Positions 44,190-55,880 of a stretch of DNA of 64,000 bases are shown in pieces. The notes beneath the pieces were generated by a model. The model searched no databases. It was not told the origin of the DNA and was given only the letters and a program-made list of their open reading frames with translations. A program made the position numbers and the translations under genes. Source of the stretch: Scilla litardierei (Eukaryota > Streptophyta > Magnoliopsida > Asparagales > Asparagaceae); the NCBI GenBank assembly GCA_030789695.1, contig CM061142.1, forward strand, positions 799,293,258-799,357,257, written 5' to 3'. How positions within the stretch are numbered: the stretch's first letter is position 1; every line of letters starts with the position of its first letter.

Positions 44190-45470
44190 GAGAGAGCCTA
44201 CATTGACAGTTGATGAGAAGGCAAAAGAGCACTCTCTCGAGCCAGAGCATATTGACGAGGAGGACTCTCATGCGGAGCTAGAGCATGCTTTTGAGGAGGC
44301 CTTACACACGAAGCCAGAACTTATCGCCGAGGAGGTCGTGCATCGAGACAAGGACAAATCCATTCATGAGGATCCCGAGCACTACCCTCCTCCATTGGGG
44401 CTCCTGCTAGGGATGGCAGTAATGGCCTGACCCGCCCGGCCCGACCCGGTTTTGACCCGGTCCGACCCGGCCCGCAGCTGGGTCGGGGCAAGATTGGGCT
44501 TTGTATGAGCCCTGGCCCGACCTGACCCGCCCCGGTAAACTATAGAGGTTTACTATTTTGATGCGGACCATGCACTCAGCGAATAACCCATAACTCATAC
44601 TCTATTCCACAGTTTTCCTAATTGAGCCAATTCCTAATTCCAAATTACCAAATAAATCAAAATTCTCCCAATTCACAAAATAAAATTTTTATTTGGGATT
44701 CATATGGATGTCATTAATAACTTGACCCGATCGGCCCCAAGAAAGAACCCGACCCGCCCCGGCCCGCGACCCGCCCCACCCCGGCCTGTAGATGGGTCGG
44801 GGCAAGCTTGGGTAGTTAAATACCCGTCCCGCCCCGCAATATTGCCATTCCTAGCTCCTGCAGCCACCTCATCCTTCCACTGACGTCGAGGACTATCCCA
44901 CAGAGCTTACTGCTCCCACTCAGGAAGATATTTTTACACATCCCATTTCTGATTCATGTATTCCATTTGATATTTACTTTGATTCAGATATTTTTGACAC
45001 GTCGTACCTTTTGAAGTGCACGTACGATTATGGATCGGAGGTATGCTTGGACGTGTCACAGTTTGACGAGCCTGTCGAGGAGGTCCACATATATTAACTA
45101 GATTTACCTGAGCAGCTTAGAGAGGACACCACGGAGACAGTTATCGCAGCACGGGAGGATATTGGATTATTTCCAGGGAAGTATCGTCCCCCATTATTTA
45201 TTCCATATATTTCTATAGACGATCCTCTTTGGGATACTTTTATTATGAGGGTGAATTTTTTGCAGCGAACTGATGCATCCTAGTCTCTGTAGGGTACATG
45301 TGGAGTCCTTGTGAGAATGCTGGAGGATGCATTGCTGGAGTTCGTTAGTGTTCGTGGACACACGCGCCTGGCAGATCCACGAAAAGAGCATTTGGAGTAG
45401 TTGCCTGCACCGGCAAAGATACTGGATCCGCCTTCTGCTATAGGTGATATCAATCCAGTAGCGTAGAATT
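44190..45470 (+). pseudogene. Element E gag-like C-terminal ORF, function unknown
   Basis: Frame 44152-44430 encodes a Glu-rich segment (EPEHIDEEDSHAELEH). After the hAT-like insertion the frame resumes with ELTAPTQEDIF, then DDPLWDTFI and LLEFVSVRG, and ends near NPVA. These blocks match element F (54296-54991) in the same order, so the protein is conserved between two divergent families. Stops interrupt it near 45095, 45282, 45288 and 45400. I recognise no domain; position after a zinc knuckle in F suggests a gag C-terminal extension. Confidence 0.6.
44408..44853. mobile_element. hAT-like MITE, TSD GCTCCTGC
   Basis: 446 bp; ends TAGGGATGGCAGT and, inverted, TAGGAATGGCAAT. It is flanked by a perfect 8-bp duplication GCTCCTGC (44400-44407 and 44854-44861), as made by hAT transposases. 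Both ends carry repeated GACCCGNCCCGG-type sequence. It sits inside the gag-like ORF of element E and has no coding capacity. Confidence 0.88.
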
Positions 45471-47740
45471 TTATGCTTTAAATAAACATGAATCCTCTGG
45501 ACAACGAGAGGACCGTATAGATTTGCTTGAATAAATATCACCTCATTTGACGGCAACAACAATCTTTTACACCCCAAACCCATTATATATATTAATTGCC
45601 CTCTTCATATTTTGATATGCCACATCCTTTTGCTCACCACCATCGAGCATTTCTTCCAAGTGAATACTCACTTTCTTATTCGTTTGACTTGATCACGCTT
45701 AGCAAAATCATGATTTTATTTATTGATCGAGTCATTTGAATAGGATTGTTTGGTTTAGTTTGGGGGAAGGCGCTCTCATGCATCATTGCATGTGCATGTA
45801 GTTGCATTAGGATTTCATGTCATTCATGTCATCATATCCCATTCACCCTTTATTATTATCGTTGTTCCTCATATTCTTTCATTACGATCACATTGAGGAC
45901 AATGTGAAGTTTAAGCTTGGGAGAGTGTATTTCCATGCCATTTAGATGCATTAGTTGCATTTTTACTCTATTTTTAGGGGTTTTAGAATTTTTCAAAAAA
46001 TTTGCATCTTTTTGATTTTTCCATCTTATTTTCCTTTTATATGTGTTAATGCATCATATTGTGTGCTTGTTTTTCTTTTCTTTCCTCTCTTTTACTTTTA
46101 TTTCTTTATTTTCTTTTCTATTCTTCCGCTAAATGAATTTCGTATGATGATATCTCTTATTGCTTTAGCAACCATCACGATGCTTATTATTCCATGCCAT
46201 GCTACTTAGAGTATTCCATAGTCTTTCCATTCACATGTGCTTACAAATCTATTTCTTTTGATGAATCCTCTATATGAATGCATGATATTAATTGAAGCTG
46301 AATGTATGAATTAGTGTTTAGTATGCTTTTGTTGGAAGTGCACCAAGATTCATGCATCAATTGTATAACGGAAGCATCTGCCTTATTGTCTTATTCACCT
46401 TCTGTTCCATGCATGATATGATTGTACTCTTACTGCTTGACTTCACTATTGATTGAAATGATTAAGAATATCCATGCTTATATATAAGTTTAGTTGATGT
46501 ATTATCTTATTGAACCGTTCGTGCACATCTTAGAGTGAACCGAGCGTTACATTATTTCCTTCTCAATATATACCTTTTTATTCTCTACATGTCACTTGAG
46601 TTCACCTCCTAAAGCTACTTATATCGCATCTATTTCCCACAAATCCCTACAAAAGAAAAAGTTAGCACCAAAAAAGTCCAAAAAGCCAAAAAGGAGCCAA
46701 AACCAAAAATTCAAATCAAATGGCTCCTACAAAAATCCAAAAAGAAAAATGAGAAACAAAGAGTTTAAAAAGAAAAAGAAAGATATTTCTCTATCTCATT
46801 ATTGAAGCCACAAAACACTTGGGAAACCCAAGGCAAAAATCCCATTTTCCACTATCATTTTCCTTTAGATGCGATGACTCAAGCTAAGCTTGGGGGGTGA
46901 ATTCATTTGACAACATGAGTGAGTGCGACATTGAAGTGGACAGGTGCACGAATGAGGAAGTTTGATAATACTGAGACTTAGCGAATTACTTTAGCTATGG
47001 AGATTTCTTATGAATCGATATGAAAATGTAAATGATATGTCTCTTATTCCATTCTCTATTGCATGCTTGGTGTGACTCTTATATGCTTCTGTTATAACTC
47101 TTGATTGAAAAGTGTATCGCCAACATTTGTATATTAGATTATATAAAATGCGTGATGTGGATATGAATTGATTGTATGAATTTAGAGAGTCCCTTTTGTT
47201 GTTCTTAAAAGCTTGCAAGTACCATGTTTAAGTAAGATATGAAATCTTTATAGCATGTGATTCATATTTTCCAAGTTATCGTGATGTGTAGCTTATGCTT
47301 TAGATCTGAGAGAATAATCTAGCGACCCCTTCCGCTTCGTATTCTTTTTCTTTCATTTCATTTTCTTTGTTTTCATCTCCTGAGTTTGTCTCTCTACTTA
47401 TCTTCCTCGAGGACGAGTAAAGTGGTAAGCTTGGGAATTTCGATCGGTCCATATTTTACACCTTTTTTGCATGTTTGCATGTCATTTCGATCGCCCATAT
47501 CGCACTTTTCATGATTATTCGACGATACTACGTTACTTTTCACTATTTCTTGTTTTTGTCGGAATTCAGGAAATATGGAGCGATCGGAAGCAAAAATGAG
47601 CTTAAAGGACTTGTACGCATACCGGAGCATCGCTCATGGCCTTATTGAGGAGCTAACGACGCTGGACGATGAGTGGGAGAAGAAGAAGATCGATAGAATC
47701 GTCGAGGAGGCGAGGATGAGAAGGAAGGATTCCAGAAACA
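45471..47740 (+). other. Element E non-coding internal region
   Basis: No usable ORF. Three copies of a purine-rich motif occur: GAGGACAATGTGAAGTTTAA then GCTTGGGAGA (45894-45925), CTAAGCTTGGGGGG (46884-46897) and CTCGAGGACGAGTAAAG then AAGCTTGGGA (47406-47438). Element F has the same trio. They could act as extra polypurine tracts. A short basic run at 46660-46800 looks like a Lys-rich peptide only because of A-richness. Confidence 0.55.
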
Positions 47741-47744
47741 GCCA

Positions 47745-48180
47745 CTCGACTGAGTCACGCTAGTCACTCGCCCGAGTGAAGCAGCATACTCGACCGAGTA
47801 CGACTGATACGAAGAACATCTGCCTGACCTGAGTGCCACAATGCACTCGACCGAGTGGTGAATTCCACTCGGCCGAGTAGAGAACTCCACTCGCCCGAGT
47901 GAGTCAGAATTTCTAAAGGAAATCAAAGCAAACTCTCTGGAATTCTGGGGAGCACAGCAGATGACCTAATCGGCCGAGTGACGAATCCCAGTCGGCCGAG
48001 TGACGAATCCCACTCGGCCGAGTGACGCAGAGCGCCGGAGTGCCCAAACCCCAACTTCGAAGCAGACTCTCTGGAATTTTGGGAGAACAGCAGAAGACCC
48101 TACTCGGCTGAGTAAAGAAGTCCACTCGACCGAGTGAAGAATCCCACTCGGCTGAGTGACACGAATGACACGAGTACCCA
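47745..48180. promoter_or_regulatory. CTCGGCCGAG palindrome array of element E
   Basis: Cores start at 47745/47767/47789, 47824/47846/47868/47890, 47969/47991/48013/48035 and 48103/48125/48147/48169 (the last of the later groups is degenerate). Spacing within groups is 22 bp, or 22-23. The best copies are perfect 14-bp palindromes CACTCGGCCGAGTG. One isolated copy follows at 48358-48372. Confidence 0.8.
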
Positions 48181-48239
48181 GATTTTCAGACAGCCTCTCA
48201 CTCTTTTAAAATCTGCTATCATTCCAGCGGACAAAGTAT

Positions 48240-49538
48240 GTTTCTCATATTTTTTAGACTTCATGACGGTTCCAACTCCGCCAAGAACGCGCCAATCGGA
48301 GGTCGGATGAAATCTGGAGAATTTTTGCAAGTTGATACTACAGTGCTGGAATTTCCACTCGGCCCGAGTGACTGCGGGCCCAGAACTTAAGTTGCGGCCA
48401 GAGCTGTCTTTGTTCACGAATTTCAAAGGTTTTCTAGGGTTATTTGTTAGGGTTTTGAGGGGCTATATAAGAGGTTGGTAGCCGTCATTAGAGGGGGGTT
48501 CCCATTATGTTTTCTTGGGGATTATTTTAGAGGTTAGGCCATATCCTAGGCCCCCTCTTGGATCTAAAAGCTTGTATTGGGATTGAAGTTCTTCATCAAA
48601 GCAAAGTATCTTTATTCTTATTATTTGAATCTTTGATTTGATATCTTTATATATGCAAGCAATGTTTTTATCCACTTCTCTATCGTTATTGCTATGCTTG
48701 AGTAGATTCATTGTTCTAGGGCAAATGGATGAACCATATGGATCTAATTTCAGATTTGTGATGAATGAATCCCTATGTTACTGGAATTGCTAAAGGGGTT
48801 AGGTTATGATTGATTTATTACGGATAGCTAGGGATTTCCATCGATTGAGATTTATAAGAGATTGGATTCTAATCGATGTGAAGGCCTAGATATTCGATTT
48901 AGGTTTATAATCGAGTTTCTTTAGACTTGGTTCGCAAGAGATTGGACCAGAGCTAGGATTTTTATTATAAATCTATAAACATATTTGTTTGCAAGAGATT
49001 GGACGAATACGAACTATCACAACCTAGATCGTAACTCGAGTTTGCACGAGAGTGGGCTCGAGGAGCGCTTGGACGCTGATGCCGATCTTCATGCTAGTGG
49101 CTTAGATTAGGGTTTGCTCGAGAGTGGGCCTTAATCTAGGTTGCTATAGACCGGCAATAGTGCGAGAGCGTGCGCTTGGTTCTCTATTCAGTTACGACTA
49201 GTTCACCTCAATCCAAGTCTTTTAATATTGAGATTCACTATTTACAATGATGCATGATAATCCGTAGTGGGGATTTCCTAGCCCAAGACGCTTTTATTAT
49301 ATTATATTTGAATCGATACTTGACCAACATCTTTATCACCGACACCGACATCCATCACCATTGTCATTACATCATACCATAACCATCTCCACCAATAAAA
49401 CCATAGTAGTCGAACCAACCTAGGATAGATTGGAGCCAATACCACCTCCTCGTGTTCGATACGCACTCGCCACTACACCATGCGCTTGCGGTAAAACTAC
49501 AATCGTGCTCTCATGGGTGTGTATCCGGGGGCCGATCA
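48240..49538 (+). repeat. Element E conserved block, promoter and LTR
   Basis: 48257-48315 is the block conserved with element D. The TATA box is TATATAAG (48464-48471). R/U5-like sequence follows with six repeats of an AAGAGATTGG / CGAGAGTGGG motif (48865-49165). The end (GTGTTCGATACGC, CATGCGCTTGCGGTAAAAC, GGGGGCCGATCA at 49538) parallels the LTR end of element F. The exact LTR start is uncertain. Confidence 0.6.
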
Positions 49539-50190
49539 GGGCTATGAATGCATTCCATTGCACCCTCACTGCAAATGAGTTCAACCGCATCTCCATGTGC
49601 AAAACGGCCAACAAAATTTGGCATGTTTTGGAGATATGTCATGAAGGGAGTTCAAAGTTAAAGAAATCGAAACAAATTGTGTTTAGATATAAATATGAAA
49701 TGTTTAAGATGCAGGAAGGAGAAAGCATTTCAGAGATGTTCACAAGGTTCACAGACATCGTGAACGCTTTGGAGGGACTTGGGAAGATGATTTCCCAAGA
49801 GGATCGTGTAGAGAAGATCCTTGACTCTCTCACATCTCATTAGGAGTCAAAGACCAACAGAATTTTGGAGTCATATGACATGTCCACATACCCCATTGAG
49901 GATTGCATTGAAAATCTCATGGCGTATGAAGTAAAGCTTTAATACAAGAAGGAGATTCAACCATCCAAGCCCGAGAAGCCGGAGAAGCAAAAGGGGGTTG
50001 CATTCCATACCAAGGAGGAGCCAATCAAATGGAGGAAGAAATTCCATCGAGAAGCTCCTAGTGAAGAAGATGAACAAGAATAGGCTAGTGGAGAAGAATT
50101 TGAGGATCCTGCCGAACAATTCAAGGCATTCCTCAAGGGCAAGCAAGGTAAAACTTTGTCAAAGTTTGTCTCCAATTCTAACAAGGTTCC
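49539..50190 (+). pseudogene. Copia gag remnant (UBN2-type)
   Basis: The plus-strand frame shows AMNAFHCTLTANEFNRISMC, KYEMFKMQEGESISEMFTRF and VNALEGLGKMISQED, the capsid-like gag of copia elements (UBN2 family), then a Lys/Glu-rich stretch. Stops at about 49841, 49940 and 50082 interrupt one reading frame. Its start is cut by the end of element E, and an LTR begins right after it. Confidence 0.78.
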
Positions 50191-50839
50191 TGTTAGACGC
50201 AACGATCTAGGATCTTTAGTTTGATGATGACAAACGTGTGCAAACTATTTAACGTGTGCGCTAAGTGTGTTTCAGGAATGGCAAAGTCGTTATTCTAAGC
50301 GTTGGAGAATTTGATATCCACATATCTAATGGACTTGGTCAAAGTGCCATTCACATAGCAAAGATGACTATGTCAAAGATGGAATGATGAGGATGGATCT
50401 TATTTAGATCAAAGATGATTGAATCATATCCAATTGATTGTTGATTTGATTAAGTCAAATGCCATAGAGATCCAATTCAAAATTCGTATCAAGTCCAAAT
50501 CCCACAAAATCTTCATTAAGAGATCTCCTATTCATATTCATATTCACATCAACCCTATTACCCTTTTCCTATATATACCCATCTTCTAGGGTTGAAGAAT
50601 CATGCGACAAACCCTAAAGAGACCAAAGTATATTTCGGCCAAAAGCTTCGTAGCCTACTACCCATAGCCGAAATACTCAAGGCAATATCCTAGTTCTTAA
50701 TCATCTATCCTTGAGCTTCTTCATTGCCGCAATACCAAACTCCTCCATAGCCGAACTCTTTCAAACCAAAGTCTCCAGGACGTGACCCACCTCGATTCCT
50801 CTTTAATATTTGTCGTCGTAACTTTTGACTGAGGGGGAG
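50191..50839 (+). repeat. Copia LTR fragment, interrupted by element F
   Basis: Starts TGTTAGACGC and contains TTTGATGATGACAAACG, the usual beginning of this copia LTR type. TATA box near 50567-50574 (CTATATATACCC). Element F is inserted after GAGGGGGAG at 50839. Confidence 0.6.
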
Positions 50840-51891
50840 TGACGTCCCCCCAGTTTGTGATCATGCAAGTGTGCAATAGGATAGGGGGATACCAGATTTA
50901 AAACATTTGTATCGCAAGCGCACGGTGTTAAAGTGTGGCTTGGGGGTCGAACACAGGGAGGCGTGGTTGTGCTTGCTTCTAAGAGGAACCAATTCACCCT
51001 AGGGGTGAGCTAGCCCTAATCGATGGATGGTTTGTCACGGAATGTAAATACGGAGGTTAAACAATATAAAGGGAAACCTAGGACTTCGGTTTCCACCCTA
51101 TCATGTGTTCTCACTATTATGACCGGCGGATAGGACAACGATCGGAATTAGGGTTTAATGTTGAGACGTTGCCTCTAAAAGTGATACCAGCGTCCTATGG
51201 GCCCGATATTCCGGTCGGTGCCCAGGATGATACGCCGGACTACCCAGGTTCGGTTAGTGGGCATTCCCATTTCCATTAACACTGACCGACTCCGGGAGCA
51301 CTAAGCTCGCAATGATAACTCCCAACATCTCATCCTGTCGCTCCCGCGCGCTAGGATTCGATGTCTACGCTAAGGGCATGAGCTATGGCTAGGGAGTCAA
51401 CCGCCAAGTTTATTCCCCATTGGCCCAACGGTCAAAGGCGGTCTTTTTCCAGCCGATGACAATAAAACACCCCGTGTAACCAATAGATTCATATTCCATA
51501 TCGATATCCTAGTCCTATGGACGCATTAGGGAGAACCCACGAAGGGATTTCCACCAAAATCCCAGGTTTGTGAACTACTCACACATTATAGCTAAAAAGC
51601 AATCTAAATGAAAATCGACCGTTAAAATCATAATCAGGCAATTGAAATGAAGTAGGAGCAATGCTATTAAGATAATATCAAAGTTTCATAAAGATCAGAA
51701 CACTTACAAATAACAATAAAATTCCAGCCGTCACAATAGGGAAAAAAGACAGAAAAATACACAGCTCTCGTTTCTGGTAAACATAGGCAGCTATTTATAT
51801 AAAACGACTTCACCTGATCGGTTGAAGAATCAACTGATCGGGTGAGCTACAACGTTCTTTGGCTGTGGTCTTCAGAAACTTCACCCGCTCA
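50840..51891 (-). repeat. Element F 3' LTR
   Basis: 1052 bp, paired with 55906-56955. TATA box on the minus strand at 51791-51805 (GTTTTATATAAATAG). Two CCGATCGG-type motifs lie just upstream of it (51816, 51836). Confidence 0.9.
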
Positions 51892-52260
51892 CGTGACCCG
51901 ATCGATTGGCGCAAACGGCTCGTCGTTTGGATCTTGCGGTCATTAGGTCAATCGATCGGTTGAGAAATCAACTGATCGGTTGGAATTGTTCTCAAAACAG
52001 ACAGAAAGTCCCATCGGTTTGGCACGGTCATCGGGCCGTCGGTTGGCTCTTCGGGTTGTCTGTTGGAAGAATCGGCTACAGATGAACCGATCGGGTGAAG
52101 GTCACCCGATCGGTTGGAATTCAGCTCCAATTTCCCGAGAACTCTGTTGGGATGAACCGGTCGGTGACCCGGTCGATTGACCCTCACTGTGCTTCAGCTG
52201 CTATCTGGGTCATGCACGCGTGCATCACCCGATCGCGATCGGGTGGGGGCTGAAAGATGG
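51892..52260. promoter_or_regulatory. CCGATCGG palindrome cluster of element F
   Basis: Motifs of the type AACCGATCGGGTGA lie at 51900, 51954/51974, 52089/52109 and around 52159-52175, with pairs 20 bp apart. It also contains two perfect palindromes side by side: ATGCACGCGTGCAT (52212-52225) and CACCCGATCGCGATCGGGTG (52226-52245). Most of the cluster is internal, just upstream of the 3' LTR, and so is not copied to the 5' LTR. Confidence 0.75.
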
Positions 52261-53641
52261 CAATCTTGGTCGTTTGACCCCTGGATCGCGCGTGACTCCT
52301 CCCGTCGCTCCGGGGACTTATGATATCTTCGTTATGTGTCCCCTACACTGGCAATCTCCTGCAAACACACAAAAATACGGAGAAGTGAAAGAAAACTAGA
52401 AAACACGAGGAAATGGATACGTGACGGTAGAAAATAACTGAAAAACACGAAGAAGACGTGTGTGAATATATAAAATATACACACACGTCAAAATCCCCCA
52501 AGCTAAACCCTTCCTCGTCCTCGAGGAAGACGAGTGAGAGTAGGAGCTTGGAGGGAGAAAATAGAGAGAAAGAGAGAAAAAAGAGAAATCTAAATCCTAA
52601 ATTGCCCGTCAGGGCCAACAAAATCAAAAACGCCACACCAAGCAAGCAAGCGACAAATCACAACACTAAACCAAAGAAGACGAGTCCAAACGAGTGTCGT
52701 GGGCCCACGCGGTGAAGCGCAAGTGAGTGTGGTCGTGTGCTAGCAGACGGTGTTACTATCTATAATGTGCAACAAAGCTCTATATACGCATATCCAAGAA
52801 AAGACCCAAATATCGATTCGATTTGAAATTAGCGGTGAATAGATAGCTCAAGCATGCAATAGAACATAGTAAGAATCGAATCGTATCATGCGTCAGGGAC
52901 TCCACAACTAGGGACTAGGAAATCGCCTCACTATAGCCTAGATAATAGCTAGAAGGTCCATATTCCAAGTGTTTTCGAAAACGATGGGGGTTGAGATGAT
53001 GTGGAGAAGAATACCTTGTGCAAATTCTCGCCTTCCCTTTATTCTCGGTAGGTAGGAAAATATTCACACAGCAATTTTTTTTGGGTTTTGGATATATGTA
53101 TATTTTTTGGGTTTTTGGCTATACACACATATTTTATTTTCTTTTCTTCTTCTTTTTGGGTTTTTCTTTTCTCTCTTTTTTTTTGGATTTTTGGAATTTT
53201 TTTGGGTATATACATGTGTGTACTCTCCCAAGTGGGAGAATGGTACACGACGAGGGGATTTGCACCAAGTAAATAAAAAAGAAGTCGGATTCTAGACACT
53301 TGGGCAAGGGAGATTTTCTTCGCTAATCAGAGCATAGGCTAAATGGGTTATCCTAGTCCTAACTATGGAATCCTAACACATGCGAAATGAAATATACGAT
53401 ATAAATATAGCATGCATATAGAGGCAGACAGGAGAAGCAAATACCGCATATTCAAATCGAAACATGATAATCTAGGGGTCATTCCAGGATAGGTATATAA
53501 ATCAAAATCACAAAGTAAAAGCACACTGTAAGCTAGACACGACACACGACTCACATAAAAGCAAAATGGACCCACGATGCATGAAATGCAAGAGGACTCA
53601 GCTTCCTAGGGTTAGTGAATGTGATTATAGAAGCCATGCTT

Positions 53642-53694
<53 letters not shown>

Positions 53695-54295
53695 TTCTTT
53701 AGCAATTCATCATATGGGGTCATCTCTAGGAGAGAGAGGACAAAAGATGAGAAGAAAAAAGAAAAACACAATTAACGCACGAAGTGCGACTCCCCCAAGC
53801 TAAAACTTGCATTGTCCTCAATGCAATAAAAGTAAATACGGGAGGGCAATTAAAATGAGGGGATACACATCGACACGAAGAGAATAAAAAACCAGAAAAA
53901 CACACATATGAAACTGAAAAATAAAGAAAAAGAAGAAAAAAGAAATATGGAAGATAAAAGATAGAAAATCACACCTCACGACTATATAAACAAGCACACC
54001 ACGACGAAAAACACGACAAAACACACAAAATTCGAATTCTCCCAAGCTGGACATGACAGTGCTAGCAATATGATATGATCATGATGATGCAGAAATATGC
54101 TAGGGGAAGATCGAAGAAGAAAAGGAAATCAAAATGCAGGAGAGGGACTGTCCTCGTCCTCCTCGGTAGAAGATGAAGGGGTGCGGCATGGAGGTAAATA
54201 TTATTCAAAGAAAAGCGATTAATCCTAATACGCTCCTCTCGCTGCCGAGAGGAGACGAGTTTATTCAAGTCTAGACTAGGGAGCAGTAAAAAAAT
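52261..54295 (-). other. Element F non-coding internal region
   Basis: No supported ORF. It carries three purine-rich motifs on the minus strand: GGGTTTAGCTTGGGGGA (near 52497-52515), GCAAGTTTTAGCTTGGGGGA (near 53792-53811) and GTCCAGCTTGGGAGA (near 54034-54050), and a GT microsatellite. The trio parallels element E. Confidence 0.55.
53643..53693. repeat. (GT)n microsatellite, about 25 units
   Basis: An uninterrupted GT run within element F. Confidence 0.95.
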
Positions 54296-55660
54296 TTACA
54301 CTACTGGATTTAGATACACCTGAGCAAACGATGGATCTACGATCTGAAGCGGAGCAGGAAGCTTCTCTTCCTGTTCTTTTTGTGGCTCTGCCAATATTCT
54401 GGTGCCACAAACTCCAACGAACTCCAGCAATGCTCCCACAAGCTTCTCCCGATGATGTCCACCTAAATCATTCGAAAGGAAAGGAGCATCTGTCCGTGAT
54501 GAAAAATCCTTCCCTGCAATAAATGTATCCCAAAGAGTGTCGTCAAAGTGCAATGTAAAGCGTGGAAAAAGTTGACGATTACTCCCTGAGAATGTGGTGC
54601 TATGCCCTGGCGATGACGCGATGATCTCCTGTCTACGTTCAGCGACGAGCTCGTCAGGTGCTGACATGCCCTGACATATCTCCGTATAATGTAAGTCTGG
54701 ATCCTTTGGAGGGTATGTCATGTCAGTAGCATTTGGATCTAAAAATATGTGGAGTGTAATACGTGATTCAGAAATAGGGTCTAAAAAATCTCCCTGAGTG
54801 GGAGCAGTAAGCTCTGGTGGATGCGATCCCTCTGGTGGAGTGAGGGTAAGCTGTGGAGGTAGTGGTAGAGGCAAGGGAGCATGAGGCTCAATAGAATGAG
54901 TCGTGACACGGCTCCACGCTCTCCCTCCCGTCGATATGGACATCCTCCAGGGCCTCCTCGATGCCGTATGTCTCAAAAATTGTACCTGCATGGGGAAGTG
55001 GACTCATATCAAAATTTTCAAATTGTAAACCATAAGATTTGCCTTCCGTGGTGCAAGTCGTCGATGATGTATGAGACACGCCTGCTTCACCCCCAAAAGT
55101 AGAAGTGGTAGGCGGCAATGGAATTGGTGAAGCCACCTGGCACTGGGTTACCGTGGAATCCTCCATCAATAACTCAAGGATAGATTTCCGAGATGGAGAT
55201 GAGGGTGATGGTGTTGTCGGGCCTTGATTTACAAAGGAATTCGCCACTAACAACTCAAGATCGGTCGTAGGTGGTGGAAGTGGAAGTGGTGGAGTCATCT
55301 GGCCTTGGTTTATAATATTGTCTTTTAATAATAATTCAAGGTCAGACATCGGTGGGGGAGTGGTGATGGAAGCGGAGGTGATATCCAGTGCATTTGAGTT
55401 GCAATGGAGTTTTCCAAGAATAATTCAAGGCTCGATCTTGGTGGAGGATGGGGTGTGGAAATTTGGGGGTAAGGATGGGAGGGTTCTTGATGTAGGTCGT
55501 GGGTATATGAGTGTGGGGTGTATGGTTGGGCACTGAATTGGCAATGGTTGGCCGTATGTCCCTGCATCCCACAAGCTTCGCAAACTACAACGACCTGCAG
55601 ATAATTCTCATATCCCCCATCTGAGCACCGTATAGTGTGTAAGCATCAAAATTTCCGATG
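54296..55660 (-). pseudogene. Element F gag-like ORF with zinc knuckle and conserved C-terminus
   Basis: On the minus strand, 55650-55690 encodes VNYVDAQW, like the Athila gag before its Gln-rich region. A canonical zinc knuckle CEACGMQGHTANHC follows (near 55550-55592), then four Pro-rich repeats of about 28 residues built on (S/D)LEL(L/F) and PLPLPP (55325-55540), then the C-terminal region shared with element E (ELTAPTQGDF, DDTLWDTFI, ALLEFVGVCG). Frameshifts near 55340 and 54930 separate the pieces. It is a gag-type RNA-binding protein with an extension of unknown function. Confidence 0.7.
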
Positions 55661-55880
55661 TATGCTCCATTGGGCATCCACATAATTCACCTGACAAACG
55701 AAAATTTTGGCTACGACAAGCGCGTCATTGGTACAAAGAATAGCGCAAATTTATAATGGCGGTACAGAAAGAATCTGTTTATTGAAATTTTTATAATTTT
55801 TGGGTAAAACGCAGTCTAGCGACCGCGTTCAAGAGCTAGTCTCAGGGATTACCGGGTCCTAAAATAACAAGCACGTTGCC

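Larger units (their letters stand above)
44190..49538 (+). mobile_element. Element E: non-autonomous gypsy-like retrotransposon, 5' truncated
   Basis: On the plus strand: the C-terminal part of a gag-like ORF (44190-45470), about 2 kb of non-coding DNA, a CTCGGCCGAG cluster, a promoter and an LTR ending near 49538. Its gag-like C-terminus and three purine-rich AGCTTGGG motifs match element F, and its LTR matches D and G. The 5' LTR and primer site are missing. No polymerase, protease or integrase was found. Confidence 0.65.

Noticed and set aside
44407..44598. Short minus-strand ORF in the GC-rich part of the MITE
   Set aside because: Arises from the GACCCG repeats of the hAT-like MITE.
47745..48180. 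A CRISPR-like array, because short repeats recur at regular 22-bp steps
   Set aside because: The repeats are imperfect ~10-14 bp palindromes with 8-12 bp spacers in a plant LTR; CRISPR units are longer and no cas genes exist here.
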